Positions 26,559-35,915 of a DNA stretch of 64,000 nucleotides are shown piece after piece. The stretch comes from Lachnospiraceae bacterium (GTDB lineage Bacteria; Bacillota; Clostridia; Lachnospirales; Lachnospiraceae): NCBI GenBank assembly GCA_003862155.1, contig QOUV01000001.1, forward strand, positions 1 to 64,000. Reading direction: 5' to 3'. A program made the translations under genes and the position numbers. Position 1 is the first letter of the stretch. Every line of letters starts with the position of its first letter. A model generated the notes under the pieces. That model saw only the letters and a program-made list of their open reading frames with translations, was not told the DNA's origin and searched no databases.

Positions 26559-27470
26559 TTAATCAAATGTAATACGTGGATCGATAATCTTGTAAACGAT
26601 ATCTGTGATCAGGTTCGCGATGATCATAAGCATTGCAAGAAAGATCGTTACTGCCATGATATACGGATAGTCACGATCGTTGATACTCTGTACGAACATC
26701 GTACCCATTCCAGGGATAGTAAAGATACTCTCTACTACCATCGATCCTGTGATGATGTATGCTACCTCAGGTCCTAAATATGTGACTACCGGGATCAGCG
26801 CATTACGGAGTGCGTGTACGAAGATGATCTTTGACTCAGGTACACCCTTCGCCTTGGCTGTGGTGATGTAGTCCTGATTCAATGCATCAAGCATCGATGT
26901 CTTCGTCAGTCGTGTGATATATGCCATCGGATATACCGCAAGCGATATGATCGGCAGAATGTAGTTCGGATGATGTACATCCCAGATTGGAAGCAGGTTC
27001 AGCTGCATGCAGAATAAAAGCATAAGCAGCGTAGCCAGAACGAACGAAGGAATAGCCGTTCCCAAAGTGGTAAGTACCACAAGAAGCCTGTCCGGCCATT
27101 TATTTCTTGTCAGCGCTGAGATCGAACCGAAGATAACTCCGAAAACAGTTGCGATTGCCAGGGCTGAGAGTCCGAGACGGGCTGAAACTCCAAATCTCGA
27201 CTGAAGGTCAGGCCAGATCTCTCTCTGCGTCTTGAGTGAGACACCCCAGTCTCCGCGCAGGAAATTCCCCATGTAGTTGAGATACTGGACGCCGATAGGT
27301 TTATCGAGCCCGTACCTCTTGGTTAAGGTCGCGATTACTTCCTTAGTCATGGCCTTCTCCGATGTGAACGGTCCGCCCGGGATCAGGTTCATAACGAAGA
27401 ATGTGATGGCACTCACAGCGATAAAAGCTACCACTGCCATGATAAGTCTTTTCACAATGTACTTTGCCAC
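26559..27470 (-). CDS. oppB: Oligopeptide ABC transporter permease OppB
   Basis: Inner-membrane permease, 303 residues, first gene of the operon. The N-terminus KYIVKRLIMAVVAFIAVSAI is the first membrane segment; the EAA loop is TAKAKGVPESKIIFVHALRN (about residue 200), and the C-terminus DPRITF-D is typical. The start codon is GTG at 27470 with GGAG 9 nt upstream. Expression is probably controlled by the leader described separately. Confidence 0.93.
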   Translation of the reverse strand: MAKYIVKRLIMAVVAFIAVSAITFFVMNLIPGGPFTSEKAMTKEVIATLTKRYGLDKPIGVQYLNYMGNFLRGDWGVSLKTQREIWPDLQSRFGVSARLGLSALAIATVFGVIFGSISALTRNKWPDRLLVVLTTLGTAIPSFVLATLLMLLFCMQLNLLPIWDVHHPNYILPIISLAVYPMAYITRLTKTSMLDALNQDYITTAKAKGVPESKIIFVHALRNALIPVVTYLGPEVAYIITGSMVVESIFTIPGMGTMFVQSINDRDYPYIMAVTIFLAMLMIIANLITDIVYKIIDPRITFD

Positions 27471-27505
27471 TTTTCTTTTCTCCTTGTACTTTTTATATAT
27501 ATTCG

Positions 27506-27521
27506 CTTTAATGCGTTAAAG
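27506..27521. promoter_or_regulatory. Palindrome CTTTAA-TGCG-TTAAAG before oppB
   Basis: A 6-bp dyad with a 4-bp centre, 36 bases before the oppB start, directly downstream of a TTGAAA. A related sequence TTAACGTGTTAAAG occurs at 27754-27767. Candidate operator; regulator unknown. Confidence 0.4.
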
Positions 27522-27531
27522 CTTTCAATGA

Positions 27532-27567
27532 CTAAAAAAATGCAGATAACTTTCCCCTTTATCTGCA
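27532..27567 (-). terminator. Intrinsic terminator inside the opp leader
   Basis: The minus strand reads TGCAGATAA-loop-TTATCTGCA followed by seven T residues. It lies between the opp promoter (27656-27683) and oppB, so it is an attenuator candidate, not the terminator of an upstream gene. Confidence 0.75.
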
Positions 27568-27587
27568 CTCCTTTGTGTAATATAGTC

Positions 27588-27612
27588 GATTGTCGGCGTC
27601 TGTCGGACAATC
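27588..27612 (-). ncRNA. Upstream hairpin of the opp leader
   Basis: Arms GATTGTC and GACAATC around an 11-nt loop, 20 bases before the terminator hairpin. It could be the sensor or the base of an alternative fold. Confidence 0.45.
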
Positions 27613-27655
27613 TCTTTTTACAAAAATGAAAGTTGGTTTTTCCGCAACAATGGAT

Positions 27656-27683
27656 ATTATACATTATCATGAAGAAAAGTCAA
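27656..27683 (-). promoter_or_regulatory. Promoter of the opp operon
   Basis: TTGACT, 16-bp spacer ending ATG, perfect TATAAT on the minus strand. It places the transcript start near 27648, about 178 nt before oppB. Confidence 0.75.
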
Positions 27684-28004
27684 TCTGCAGTTGACATTTA
27701 TTAAAACTTTAAAATATGGAAACCAAACCGCATCTCTCTTTCCTGTTATAACATTAACGTGTTAAAGTAAAATGATAAAAATATTGTAATTTTCACAATT
27801 TTATTCATATTACTCCGATTTTACAGAAATAATTATTCATTTTTTTGTATGAATTTTCAAAAGTTTTTGGAATTTTGGAAACTAAGAGGTGTCTGCCCCG
27901 TACTGTAACGGCGTTTCTGTCCGTCACTCACGGACAGTTGTATTCTATAAAGTGCACATTTTTTACACATTCTCTTCACAGAACAGCAGATTTTTCCCTG
28001 CCGT

Positions 28005-28280
28005 TCATTTCCCGAATGGACTTATTTTCAAAGATGAAAAATATGCCGCGCCGATTATAATCACGAGGATGTAGACGAGGACGTAGACTCCCGAGAGGAT
28101 CAGTCCCGCAGTGACGAGTCCGTCGCGCCTCTTTTCATTTTTTCCGTAGAGGAAGCCGAAGACGATCGAGGCGATCGCAGAGATCAGGCCGACTATCCAG
28201 CTGAAGAATATAAATATATATGAAGCTGCCCCGAGCCCGAAGCACATGAGTCTGTAGAAAATAATTTTTTTGTCTTTCAT
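28005..28280 (-). CDS. Small DUF4190-like membrane protein
   Basis: 91 residues with two strong hydrophobic segments (about 14-42 and 55-80) separated by the charged turn YGKNEKRRDG. The pattern GLGAASYIFIF...SIVFGFLYGKNEKRRDGLVTAGLILSGV matches the DUF4190 layout of small Gram-positive membrane proteins. Function unknown. It starts 51 bases from the divergent hydrolase gene. No clear terminator follows it before the opp promoter. Confidence 0.75.
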   Translation of the reverse strand: MKDKKIIFYRLMCFGLGAASYIFIFFSWIVGLISAIASIVFGFLYGKNEKRRDGLVTAGLILSGVYVLVYILVIIIGAAYFSSLKISPFGK

Positions 28281-28331
28281 ATCGGATATATGATAAACTA
28301 GTAGATATAATTAGTCAAACGGGAGGCACAC

Positions 28332-29066
28332 ATGGTTATAATCCTGGACGGTCAGGTCATAAATTATACTCACGAGGGAAATAAAGACGGCAGGCCTCTT
28401 CTTTTCCTGCACGGAAATGGAGAGGATCTGCATATTTTTGATGAGCTTTCGAATTCGCTTTCCGACAGCTTCGATATCTACCGGATGGACAGCCGCGGGC
28501 ACGGGCTCTCCGCCTGCCCGGCGGAGCTTCACTACAAGGATATGGCACGCGATGTCGAGCATTTTATCCGGGAACTTTCTATAGACAGGCCTCTCGTCGT
28601 CGGCTTCTCCGATGGCGCGATCACTGCCCTGCTCCTTGCGATGACTCGTTCCGAGCTTATTTCCGGGGTCATTTCATGCGGAGCAAATTCCTCCCCGTCT
28701 GCATTGATCTTATCGTGCCGCCGTGATATAAAGAAATCTTACAGGGAAAAATCAGCCTCCTCCGAGATCAAAAAAGACATCGATACAGTTTCAAGCGAGA
28801 TCTTCGCGCAGAGCGGTGCCCTCGAGAAGCTGATGCTTACAGAACCGTCCATCTCTACGATCGCGCTCTCTCATATTAAGGTCCCGGTACTTGTCATGGC
28901 CGGCGAACACGACCTGGTCAGATCCTCCGACACAAAAAAAACAGCCTCCGCGATCCCCGACAGCAGGCTTATGATCCTGCCCGGTGAAGATCACGGAAGC
29001 TATGTAGTTCACAGCACAAAGCTGATCCCCTATATCAAGGATTTCTACGATCAGATCAGATCGTGA
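28332..29066 (+). CDS. Alpha/beta-fold hydrolase
   Basis: 244 residues. Oxyanion block FLHGNGEDLHIF (residues 24-35, HGNG), second strand DSRGHGLS, nucleophile elbow GFSDGA (Ser about residue 95; GxSxG), acid Asp in MAGEHDLVRS (about 195) and His in PGEDHGSYV (about 222). The triad is complete. Substrate unknown; the DSRGHG block is common in esterases and proline-iminopeptidase-like enzymes. Good GGGAGG ribosome site. Its TGA abuts the serS stop (TGA|TCA), with no terminator between. Confidence 0.88.
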   Translation: MVIILDGQVINYTHEGNKDGRPLLFLHGNGEDLHIFDELSNSLSDSFDIYRMDSRGHGLSACPAELHYKDMARDVEHFIRELSIDRPLVVGFSDGAITALLLAMTRSELISGVISCGANSSPSALILSCRRDIKKSYREKSASSEIKKDIDTVSSEIFAQSGALEKLMLTEPSISTIALSHIKVPVLVMAGEHDLVRSSDTKKTASAIPDSRLMILPGEDHGSYVVHSTKLIPYIKDFYDQIRS

Positions 29067-30368
29067 TCATTTACTTATCTTGTGCTTCGGGATAAGTTTT
29101 TCTGTACCACCCATGTAAGGCTGAAGGACCTTCGGGATGCTTACAGAGCCGTCTTCGTTCAGGTTGTTCTCGAGGAAGGCGATCAGCATACGAGGTGGAG
29201 CAACTACGGTGTTGTTTAAGGTATTCGCGAAATACTTTGTGCCATCAGCTCTCTTTATCCTGATGCCAAGTCTTCTGGCCTGTGCGTCGCCTAAGTTCGA
29301 GCAGCTTCCGACTTCGAAGTACTTCTTCTGTCTCGGGCTCCATGCCTCGACGTCACAGCTCTTAACCTTTAAGTCTGCGAGGTCTCCCGAGCAGCACTCA
29401 AGTGTACGGACAGGAATATCCATGCTTCTGAAGAGCTCTACTGTGTAGCTCCAGAGCTTGTTGTACCAGTCCCAGGCTTCCTCAGGCCTGCAGATTACGA
29501 CCATCTCCTGCTTCTCAAACTGGTGGATTCTGTAAACTCCACGCTCTTCGATTCCATGTGCTCCCTTCTCTTTTCTAAAGCATGGAGAATAGGATGTCAT
29601 TGTAAACGGAAGATCTTCCTCATTATTTAATGTGTCCTTGTAACGGCCGATCATAGAGTGCTCAGAAGTACCGATCAGGTATAAGTCTTCTCCCTCGATC
29701 TTGTACATCATGGCGTCCATCTCTTCAAAGCTCATAACGCCGTTTACGACATCGCCATGGATCATGTATGGCGGAATGCAGTAAGTAAATCCCTTATTTA
29801 TCATGAAATCTCTGGCATATGCAAGTACAGCTGAGTGAAGTCTTGCAATATCGCCGAGCAGATAGTAGAAACCGTTTCCAGCTACTTTTCCGGCTGCATC
29901 GAGATCGATGCCGTCGAAGCTCTCCATGATGTCAGTGTGGTATGGGATAGGATAATCCGGAACCTTTGGCTCTCCGAACTTCTCGATCTCCTGATTGCAT
30001 GAATCGTCAGGGCCGATAGGAACTGAAGGATCGATGATATTCGGGATAAGCATCATATCGTCGTGAACCTTCTTGGAATACTCCTTCTCCTTCTGCTCAA
30101 GGTCAGCGAGTCTGGCTGCGTTTGCAGTAACCTGCTCCTTAACCCTGGCTGCCTCGTCCCTCTTTCCTTCCTTCATCAGGACACCGATCTGCTTTGAGAG
30201 CTTGTTTCTCGAAGCGCGGAGCTCATCTGCCTCGCCCTGTGTCTCACGGCTTTTCTTGTCGTACTTTATGACTTCGTCTACGAGCGGAAGCTTCTTGTCC
30301 TGAAACTTCTTCTTGATGTTTTCCCTGACTGCGTCCGGATTTTCACGTAAAAACTTAATGTCTATCAT
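29067..30368 (-). CDS. serS: Seryl-tRNA synthetase
   Basis: Class II aminoacyl-tRNA synthetase, 433 residues. N-terminal coiled-coil arm (about 30-105) rich in Lys/Glu, then motif 2 SPCFRKEKGAHGIEERGVYRIHQF (quoted in part: FRKEKGAHG) and motif 3 NNTVVAPPRMLIAFLEN with the class II Arg. Cytosolic. It follows glyA by 20 bases, so serine supply and charging are linked. No T-box leader is present in front of it. Confidence 0.96.
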   Translation of the reverse strand: MIDIKFLRENPDAVRENIKKKFQDKKLPLVDEVIKYDKKSRETQGEADELRASRNKLSKQIGVLMKEGKRDEAARVKEQVTANAARLADLEQKEKEYSKKVHDDMMLIPNIIDPSVPIGPDDSCNQEIEKFGEPKVPDYPIPYHTDIMESFDGIDLDAAGKVAGNGFYYLLGDIARLHSAVLAYARDFMINKGFTYCIPPYMIHGDVVNGVMSFEEMDAMMYKIEGEDLYLIGTSEHSMIGRYKDTLNNEEDLPFTMTSYSPCFRKEKGAHGIEERGVYRIHQFEKQEMVVICRPEEAWDWYNKLWSYTVELFRSMDIPVRTLECCSGDLADLKVKSCDVEAWSPRQKKYFEVGSCSNLGDAQARRLGIRIKRADGTKYFANTLNNTVVAPPRMLIAFLENNLNEDGSVSIPKVLQPYMGGTEKLIPKHKISK

Positions 30369-30388
30369 AATTGCCTCTCTATAATAAA

Positions 30389-31639
30389 TCAGAAAAATTT
30401 TGCAGAAAGAGGATACTTGTCTGTAAGTCCTTTTATTATATCCTTTGCCTTGTCAATGCCTGCTTCCTTTTCATTTATGACATCGGCAATAGCCTCTGCT
30501 ACCTGATCAAAATCATCTTCCTTCAGTCCACGTGTCGTGGCTGCCGGTGTTCCAAGGCGGATCCCGCTCGTAACAAACGGGCTCTTAGGATCGTTTGGAA
30601 CTGTGTTCTTGTTTGCGGTGATATTTGCCTGATCTAGCCATGACTCGACTTCCTTACCCGTGAGCTCATTCTTTATCAGATCTACGAGCATAAGGTGGTT
30701 GTCTGTGCCGCCTGATACTATGTCGACTCCTCTGTCCATAAGGCCCTTGCTGAGTGCCTGCGCATTCAGTACGACCTGATGAATGTACTCCTTGAACTCA
30801 GGCTGCATAGCTTCCTTCAGGCAGACAGCCTTTGCGGCGATAACATGCATCAGAGGGCCGCCCTGAATTCCCGGGAAAACTGCCTTGTTGAGCTTAAACT
30901 TCTTCGAAGCTTCCTCGGTAGCGAGGATAAGTCCTCCACGAGGTCCGCGGAGAGTCTTGTGTGTAGTCGTCGTAACGATATCTGCATAAGGCACAGGTGA
31001 CATGTGATAGCCTGCAGCGACAAGGCCTGCTATGTGAGCCATATCTACCATAAGGACAGCTCCTACTTCGTGAGCTATCTCGCCAAATCTCCTGAAGTCG
31101 ATCTTTCTCGCATAAGCTGATGCACCGGCGATGATCATCTTAGGTTTATTTTCCTTGGCGAGCCTCTCGACCTCGTCGTAATCGATAAATCCCTGATCAT
31201 TTACCCCGTAAGGAACTATGTGGAAGTAGTTTCCGGAAAAATTGGCTGGCGAGCCATGAGTCAGGTGTCCGCCCTGATCTAAGGCCATGCCCATGATCGT
31301 GTCTCCCGGCTCACAGACTGCATACTCAACTGCCATATTTGCCTGTGCACCTGAATGAGGCTGAACGTTGGCGTACTCTGCGCCGAAGAGCTTCTTAGCC
31401 CTCTCTCTGGCGAGATCTTCAATGATATCGACTTTCTCGCAGCCGCCATAGTATCTGTGCCCTGGATAACCCTCTGCATACTTGTTCGTAAGTATGGAAC
31501 CCATAGCGCTCATGACTGCCGGGCTTACCCAGTTCTCTGATGCGATAAGCTCAATGTGACTCGACTGTCTGTCAAACTCTTCACAGACAGCCTCTGCGAT
31601 CTCCGGATCTTCGTTTCTGATGTCTTCGATAGTGTACAT
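30389..31639 (-). CDS. glyA: Serine hydroxymethyltransferase
   Basis: PLP enzyme interconverting serine and glycine with tetrahydrofolate; 416 residues, standard. Seen: [14 protein letters not shown], the [15 protein letters not shown] block, [13 protein letters not shown], and the PLP Lys in [14 protein letters not shown] (about residue 227). First gene of glyA-serS. It also supplies the methylene-THF used by ThyA in this window. Confidence 0.96.
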   Translation of the reverse strand: MYTIEDIRNEDPEIAEAVCEEFDRQSSHIELIASENWVSPAVMSAMGSILTNKYAEGYPGHRYYGGCEKVDIIEDLARERAKKLFGAEYANVQPHSGAQANMAVEYAVCEPGDTIMGMALDQGGHLTHGSPANFSGNYFHIVPYGVNDQGFIDYDEVERLAKENKPKMIIAGASAYARKIDFRRFGEIAHEVGAVLMVDMAHIAGLVAAGYHMSPVPYADIVTTTTHKTLRGPRGGLILATEEASKKFKLNKAVFPGIQGGPLMHVIAAKAVCLKEAMQPEFKEYIHQVVLNAQALSKGLMDRGVDIVSGGTDNHLMLVDLIKNELTGKEVESWLDQANITANKNTVPNDPKSPFVTSGIRLGTPAATTRGLKEDDFDQVAEAIADVINEKEAGIDKAKDIIKGLTDKYPLSAKFF

Positions 31640-31681
31640 AGTTCCTCCATTCGGGAAATAACTAAAGTCGCAACGTTTAGA

Positions 31682-31690
31682 ATTATAGCA
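31682..31690 (-). promoter_or_regulatory. Extended -10 promoter of glyA
   Basis: The minus strand reads TGCTATAAT, about 50 bases before the glyA ATG. It touches the T-tract of the secDF terminator, which lies on the same strand. Confidence 0.55.
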
Positions 31691-31691
31691 T

Positions 31692-31724
31692 AAAAAACAG
31701 GTCGGGTAAACCCAACCTGTTTTT
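31692..31724. terminator. Terminator after secDF
   Basis: AAACAGGTTGGG/CCCGACCTGTTT arms with runs of A and T on both sides, on the minus strand about 30 bases past secDF. The structure could work in both directions. Confidence 0.8.
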
Positions 31725-31752
31725 ATAATGAAGTTCTTAATATATGCGTCAG

Positions 31753-34110
31753 TTATACTATGGCACCGTGGTTTTCTGCATTCGGTCTTACAACTGGCTT
31801 CTTCTTTTTCCTGCGCGCATTAGGACCCTGTTTGATATCGTCCTGCTGCTTTCCAATGTGGACACGGGCGACATACCAGAGCGGTGTAGCAACGAAGATA
31901 GATGAATAAGTACCACTTATGACTCCGATAAGCAGAGGGAATGCGAACTCTCTGATGGCCGAAACACCGACTATAAGCAGCATGATGATCGTAAGCGCTG
32001 TCGTAAACGATGTCGAGAGAGACCTCGTAACTACCTCTGTGATAGAGGTGTCTGCGATATCCTTCAAGGTGTCAGGATTGCGTCTGCTCGTATTGTGAAA
32101 GTTCTCACGGATACGGTCGAATACAACGATAGTATCGTTTATCGAGTAACCAATGATCGTTAATATACATGCGACGAATGCCGAACCGACTGAAAGGCGG
32201 AACAGTGCATATATACCTAACGTAACGAGCACATCGTGTGCAAGTGCGAGCACGGCCGATGTAGCGAATCTGATGTCTCTGAATCTGAACCAGATATAGA
32301 TAAGGATCAGGATAACGGAAATGATGACAGCAATAACAGCTGTACGTCTCATCTCGCCGGAAATAGTTCCGCTGATGTTCTCTGTCTGGATATCAGATTC
32401 CTTTACTCCGAACTTCTTCTCGAGCCTGGACTGTAAGTTTTCTCTTTCGCTTAAATTCAGGGTTCTGGTCTTAAAGATGACCTGATTGCCACTGTTTGAC
32501 TTCTGTCTCTGGATATCAGAGTCTTTCGTAACACTCTTTACTACAGGAACTATGTCCTTGTCAATCTGGGCAATAGTATAATCCTTCTTGAAATTTACAG
32601 TGGTTGAAGTACCGCCTGAGAAATCAAGCGAATAGTTTAAGGCCTTTCCTGTAGTCGCTTTGTAGGCGATCATTCCAACGATACCTGAACCGATCGCAAT
32701 TATTGAAACAGCAAAGAAAACTGCCTTCTTCTCGATGACAGGTATCTTCTTGAAGGTCCAGAGCTTTCCATAGATCTTCGGGTTCTGGGCTCCGAAGTTG
32801 TAGAAAGTATTTACAAGGCTTCTCGTTACGAAAAGTGCTGTAAACATCGAGAGCAGTGTACCAAGACCTAAGGTGATGGCGAATCCCTTTATAGTACCTG
32901 TCCCGACAACTCCAAGGACTACTGCCACGATAAGTGTCGTTATGTTTCCATCGATGATGGCTGAGAGGGCTTTCCTGAATCCTGAATCAATAGCGGCTCT
33001 TACTGTCTTTCCTGCGGCAATCTCCTCCTTCATACGGGAGAAGATAATGACGTTCGCGTCGACCGCCATACCGATACTTAGGATGATACCGGCGATACCG
33101 GAAATCGTAAGAGTGATATCGAATACCTGAAGGATGCTTAAGATAAGTTCTGCATAGAGGAGAAGTGCAAGCGATGCCATTGCTCCCGGGAACTTATAAG
33201 CTGCAATCATAAATATAACAACGCAGAGGAAACCTAAAACAGCTGCGATGAGGGAGGTCTTTAACGCATCGGAACCAAGCTGGGCTCCTACGATATGTGA
33301 CTGAACTTCCTTAAGCTTGATATCGAGACCACCGATACGGATATAAGAAGCCAGATCCTGTGCCTCTTCAATACCGCTCATTCCCTCGATAACGCAGTTG
33401 CCATCGGTGATAGCACTGTTTACTTTCGGAACTGATACGAACTTTCCATCGTAGTAGATACCGATAGTGTCGTTATTGTTCTTTGCGGCTTCTGTCGTAG
33501 CCGTGGCAAAGGCCTTGGCACCCTTCGATGTGAGGGTGATAGAGACTACCGGGTCTCTTCCTCCGGAAGTCTGGTTCTGCTCGTAAACTGCCTGAGCTGT
33601 CTTTACTTCTGAACCGTTTAAAACGATTCCGCCGTTCTTCTGGAGGCTTTTGATCGTAACTCCATCGGCGAGCTTGTATTCGCCAGTAGTCTGGTCAATC
33701 ACATAGTTCTCTTTGCTGTTGGTTCTGTGCTTGATGAAGTAGAGGTCTCCCGGTGTACCTAACTGCTCAAGGACTGCATTCGCATCCTTTACACCTGGGA
33801 TCTCGACTGCAATACGGTTGCTTCCAACCTGATATACATTGGCCTCGGTTGTATTCGACTCGTTTCCAAGGTCGTTCTCGATACGTTTCTGCAGCTTGTA
33901 GATAGTATCGTTGATCTGGGTCTTAGTTGCCTTTCCCTGGATCTGATAGGTGATAGAAGCGCCGCCGGCCAGATCAAGGCCGAGCTTTAAGCTGTTCTTT
34001 CCCTGGCGGAAAGTATCCTTTATTACGGTGTATGAAAACCACCCGAGAAATACTACCACTGCCAGAAAGACACAGAAAAATGCGACTGATTTTCCCTTCT
34101 TTGGTTTCAT
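31753..34110 (-). CDS. secDF: Fused protein-export membrane protein SecDF
   Basis: 785-residue fusion of SecD and SecF, the proton-driven RND-type helper of Sec export. SecD half: first membrane segment (about 7-27), the conserved [15 protein letters not shown]1 domain, then the membrane core [29 protein letters not shown] (quoted in part: [13 protein letters not shown]). SecF half: [31 protein letters not shown] and a charged C-terminal tail of about 25 residues. Last gene of the SCIFF locus, a genome neighbourhood repeatedly seen in clostridia. Confidence 0.95.
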   Translation of the reverse strand: MKPKKGKSVAFFCVFLAVVVFLGWFSYTVIKDTFRQGKNSLKLGLDLAGGASITYQIQGKATKTQINDTIYKLQKRIENDLGNESNTTEANVYQVGSNRIAVEIPGVKDANAVLEQLGTPGDLYFIKHRTNSKENYVIDQTTGEYKLADGVTIKSLQKNGGIVLNGSEVKTAQAVYEQNQTSGGRDPVVSITLTSKGAKAFATATTEAAKNNNDTIGIYYDGKFVSVPKVNSAITDGNCVIEGMSGIEEAQDLASYIRIGGLDIKLKEVQSHIVGAQLGSDALKTSLIAAVLGFLCVVIFMIAAYKFPGAMASLALLLYAELILSILQVFDITLTISGIAGIILSIGMAVDANVIIFSRMKEEIAAGKTVRAAIDSGFRKALSAIIDGNITTLIVAVVLGVVGTGTIKGFAITLGLGTLLSMFTALFVTRSLVNTFYNFGAQNPKIYGKLWTFKKIPVIEKKAVFFAVSIIAIGSGIVGMIAYKATTGKALNYSLDFSGGTSTTVNFKKDYTIAQIDKDIVPVVKSVTKDSDIQRQKSNSGNQVIFKTRTLNLSERENLQSRLEKKFGVKESDIQTENISGTISGEMRRTAVIAVIISVILILIYIWFRFRDIRFATSAVLALAHDVLVTLGIYALFRLSVGSAFVACILTIIGYSINDTIVVFDRIRENFHNTSRRNPDTLKDIADTSITEVVTRSLSTSFTTALTIIMLLIVGVSAIREFAFPLLIGVISGTYSSIFVATPLWYVARVHIGKQQDDIKQGPNARRKKKKPVVRPNAENHGAIV

Positions 34111-34146
34111 TTTATGTTACACTCCAATAATTTTTTTGAAAAAACA

Positions 34147-35559
34147 CTAAGCAGTTTTTTCGTTCTCTTTCGATGCGCTCTTCGCATCCTTTTCCGCGCA
34201 GGCGGCCTTGATCATGATAGCACACTCGATACGCTTTCTCTCGAGGGCACAGCCAATCTCATAGACGTCACGGATATGTCCGGTGAAATTGTAGGAATTC
34301 GCGGAACAGCCACCGCTGCAGTAGTACTTTGCAAAACAGTCTCTGCACTTAGGACGCGAGTAGACATTGCATCCCTTGAAATCCGTCACGATATCGTCGC
34401 GGACTATTCCACTGTCTACATCGCCGAGCTTGAAATCCGGCTTGCCGACAAACTGGTGGCACGGGAAGATGCTCCCATCCGGAGTAATGCTTACGTACTC
34501 TGTTCCCGAGCCGCATCCGGAAAGACGCTTGTAGACGCATGGGCCGCCTTCGAGATCGATCATGAAATGATAGAAGTTGAAGTCCTTATCCGTCCCGTGT
34601 CTCTTTATCATCTCTCTGGCTAAAATGTCGTACTGCTCGCAGAGAGTTGGTATGTCCTCTTCTCTCAGTGAATAGTCAGCTTCGGGCGGTGCGACAACAG
34701 GCTCTATACTTATCTCCTTAAAGCCAAGATCTGCCAGCGCCAGTACATCCTTTGCAAAATCGAGATTGTATCTCGTGTATGTGCCCCTGACATAGTACTC
34801 TTTTCCAAGAGCTTCTCTTTCGGCGCAGAACTTCTGATACTTCGGAACGATGACATCCCATGTAGGATCGCCATTGTGGAACGGCCTCATGTGATCGTGA
34901 ACTTCCCTGCGGCCGTCGATCGACATAACGACGTTATCCATCTCTTTGTTTGCGAAATCCATGATCTCGTCATTTAAAAGGATTCCATTCGTCGTAAAAG
35001 TGAACCTGAAATGTTTGTCGTATTTTTTCTCCTGCCCGCGGCCGTAAGCTACAAGTTGTTTTACGACTTCCCAGTTCAGTGTAGGCTCTCCGCCAAAGAA
35101 ATCGACCTCGAGATTCCTGCGGTTTCCTGAATGAGCTATAAGAAAATCGAAAGCCTTCTTTCCGACTTCAAAACTCATAAGCTCTGCTTTCCTGCCGAAG
35201 TAAAGTCCCTCATCAGCAAAGCAGTACTTACAGCTCAGATTGCAGGCGTGGGCGACGTTTAAGCACATGGCCTTTACGACAGTCGGACGCTTCGTGTAAT
35301 CGATGACTCTGTCCTTATAAGGGTCAGGTGTAAAAAGTGCCTTCTCGTCCTTAAGCTGTGTGATCTCGTCGTAGGCTTCCTCGATATCTTCCTTCGTCTC
35401 CTTTGGATACTTCCGGCAGATATCTGAGATCACTGTCTCCTTAGGGGTCCCCTCGTATTCACTGATCATATCATAGGTAGGATCATCGACTTCATGAATA
35501 GCTCCGGAATTTACATCCAGGACTATGTCGTACCCGTTGTTCTTGTACTGGTGGATCAA
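34147..35559 (-). CDS. scfB: SCIFF peptide radical SAM maturase
   Basis: 470-residue radical SAM/SPASM enzyme that forms Cys thioether cross-links in the SCIFF peptide. An N-terminal RiPP-recognition-like domain (about 1-85) precedes the SAM cluster CNLSCKYC (C-x3-C-x2-C, about residue 105). The rest of the barrel includes DFFGGEPTLNW. The C-terminal SPASM domain has CGSGTEYVSITPDGSIFPCHQ, CRDCFAKYYCSGGC and terminal Cys, enough ligands for two auxiliary clusters. It follows scfA and precedes secDF, as expected for TIGR03974-type enzymes. A hairpin separates it from scfA. Confidence 0.93.
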   Translation of the reverse strand: MIHQYKNNGYDIVLDVNSGAIHEVDDPTYDMISEYEGTPKETVISDICRKYPKETKEDIEEAYDEITQLKDEKALFTPDPYKDRVIDYTKRPTVVKAMCLNVAHACNLSCKYCFADEGLYFGRKAELMSFEVGKKAFDFLIAHSGNRRNLEVDFFGGEPTLNWEVVKQLVAYGRGQEKKYDKHFRFTFTTNGILLNDEIMDFANKEMDNVVMSIDGRREVHDHMRPFHNGDPTWDVIVPKYQKFCAEREALGKEYYVRGTYTRYNLDFAKDVLALADLGFKEISIEPVVAPPEADYSLREEDIPTLCEQYDILAREMIKRHGTDKDFNFYHFMIDLEGGPCVYKRLSGCGSGTEYVSITPDGSIFPCHQFVGKPDFKLGDVDSGIVRDDIVTDFKGCNVYSRPKCRDCFAKYYCSGGCSANSYNFTGHIRDVYEIGCALERKRIECAIMIKAACAEKDAKSASKENEKTA

Positions 35560-35617
35560 AGTAAAAACCTCATCTAAATCTAAAAATCAAAAGCTCATCT
35601 AATTCCCTTAGACAAGC

Positions 35618-35650
35618 ATAAGACAGCCATCCAGAGGACAGCTGCCTTAT
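35618..35650 (-). promoter_or_regulatory. Hairpin between scfA and scfB
   Basis: The minus strand reads ATAAGGCAGC...GCTGTCTTAT (9 of 10 pairs). No U-tract follows, so it is probably a partial terminator or a 3' stabiliser that gives more scfA than scfB mRNA. Confidence 0.5.
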
Positions 35651-35674
35651 CAAATGTGCCTGCGCTTAAAAATT

Positions 35675-35822
35675 ATCTGCGGGCCGGATTCTCGCAATGC
35701 TGGTTGCCAACTGTGCAGCTGGTCTTGCATGCTGACTGGCATGATGTACGGCACTCACCGCATCCGCCATAAACTACTGTGTTCTGAAGTCTCTTCTCGT
35801 TTAATGTCTTAATGTGCTTCAT
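35675..35822 (-). CDS. scfA: SCIFF ranthipeptide precursor (six cysteines in forty-five)
   Basis: 49-residue precursor beginning MKHIKTLNEKRLQNTVVYGG and ending with the core that carries six Cys: CGEC, TSC, SAC, TSC and QHC. This is the SCIFF pattern. The longer upstream ORF start is rejected because the family always begins at this MKHIKTLN, and a ribosome site AAGGA lies before it. The stop codon is at 35673-35675. Product is expected to be cross-linked through thioethers by ScfB and exported. A promoter lies 60 bases upstream, so it can be expressed apart from the foldase gene. Confidence 0.92.
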
Positions 35823-35882
35823 AGAAACGTCCTTCCTTTTATGAAAAATCTGCATGATACGCCTGCACACACAGGCTAAGTA

Positions 35883-35888
35883 ATTATA
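35883..35888 (-). promoter_or_regulatory. -10 element of the scfA promoter
   Basis: Perfect TATAAT on the minus strand, preceded by a weak -35. It gives a leader of about 54 nt to scfA. Confidence 0.5.
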
Positions 35889-35915
35889 TCACAGCTTTAT
35901 GTAAAATAAAAGACT

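Larger units (their letters stand above)
27471..28004 (-). other. Opp leader and upstream non-coding region
   Basis: 534 bases without a gene. In transcription order it holds: AT-rich DNA with one half of the TTAAYGYGTTAAAG pair (27754-27767); the opp promoter; about 90 nt of leader; a hairpin GATTGTC/GACAATC (27588-27612); the terminator hairpin with U-tract; the palindrome at 27506-27521; and the oppB ribosome site. No riboswitch class is recognised. Confidence 0.6.

Noticed and set aside
30369-30388. T-box leader of serS
   Set aside because: The gap to glyA is only 20 bases, and no specifier or T-box sequence is in the glyA leader.
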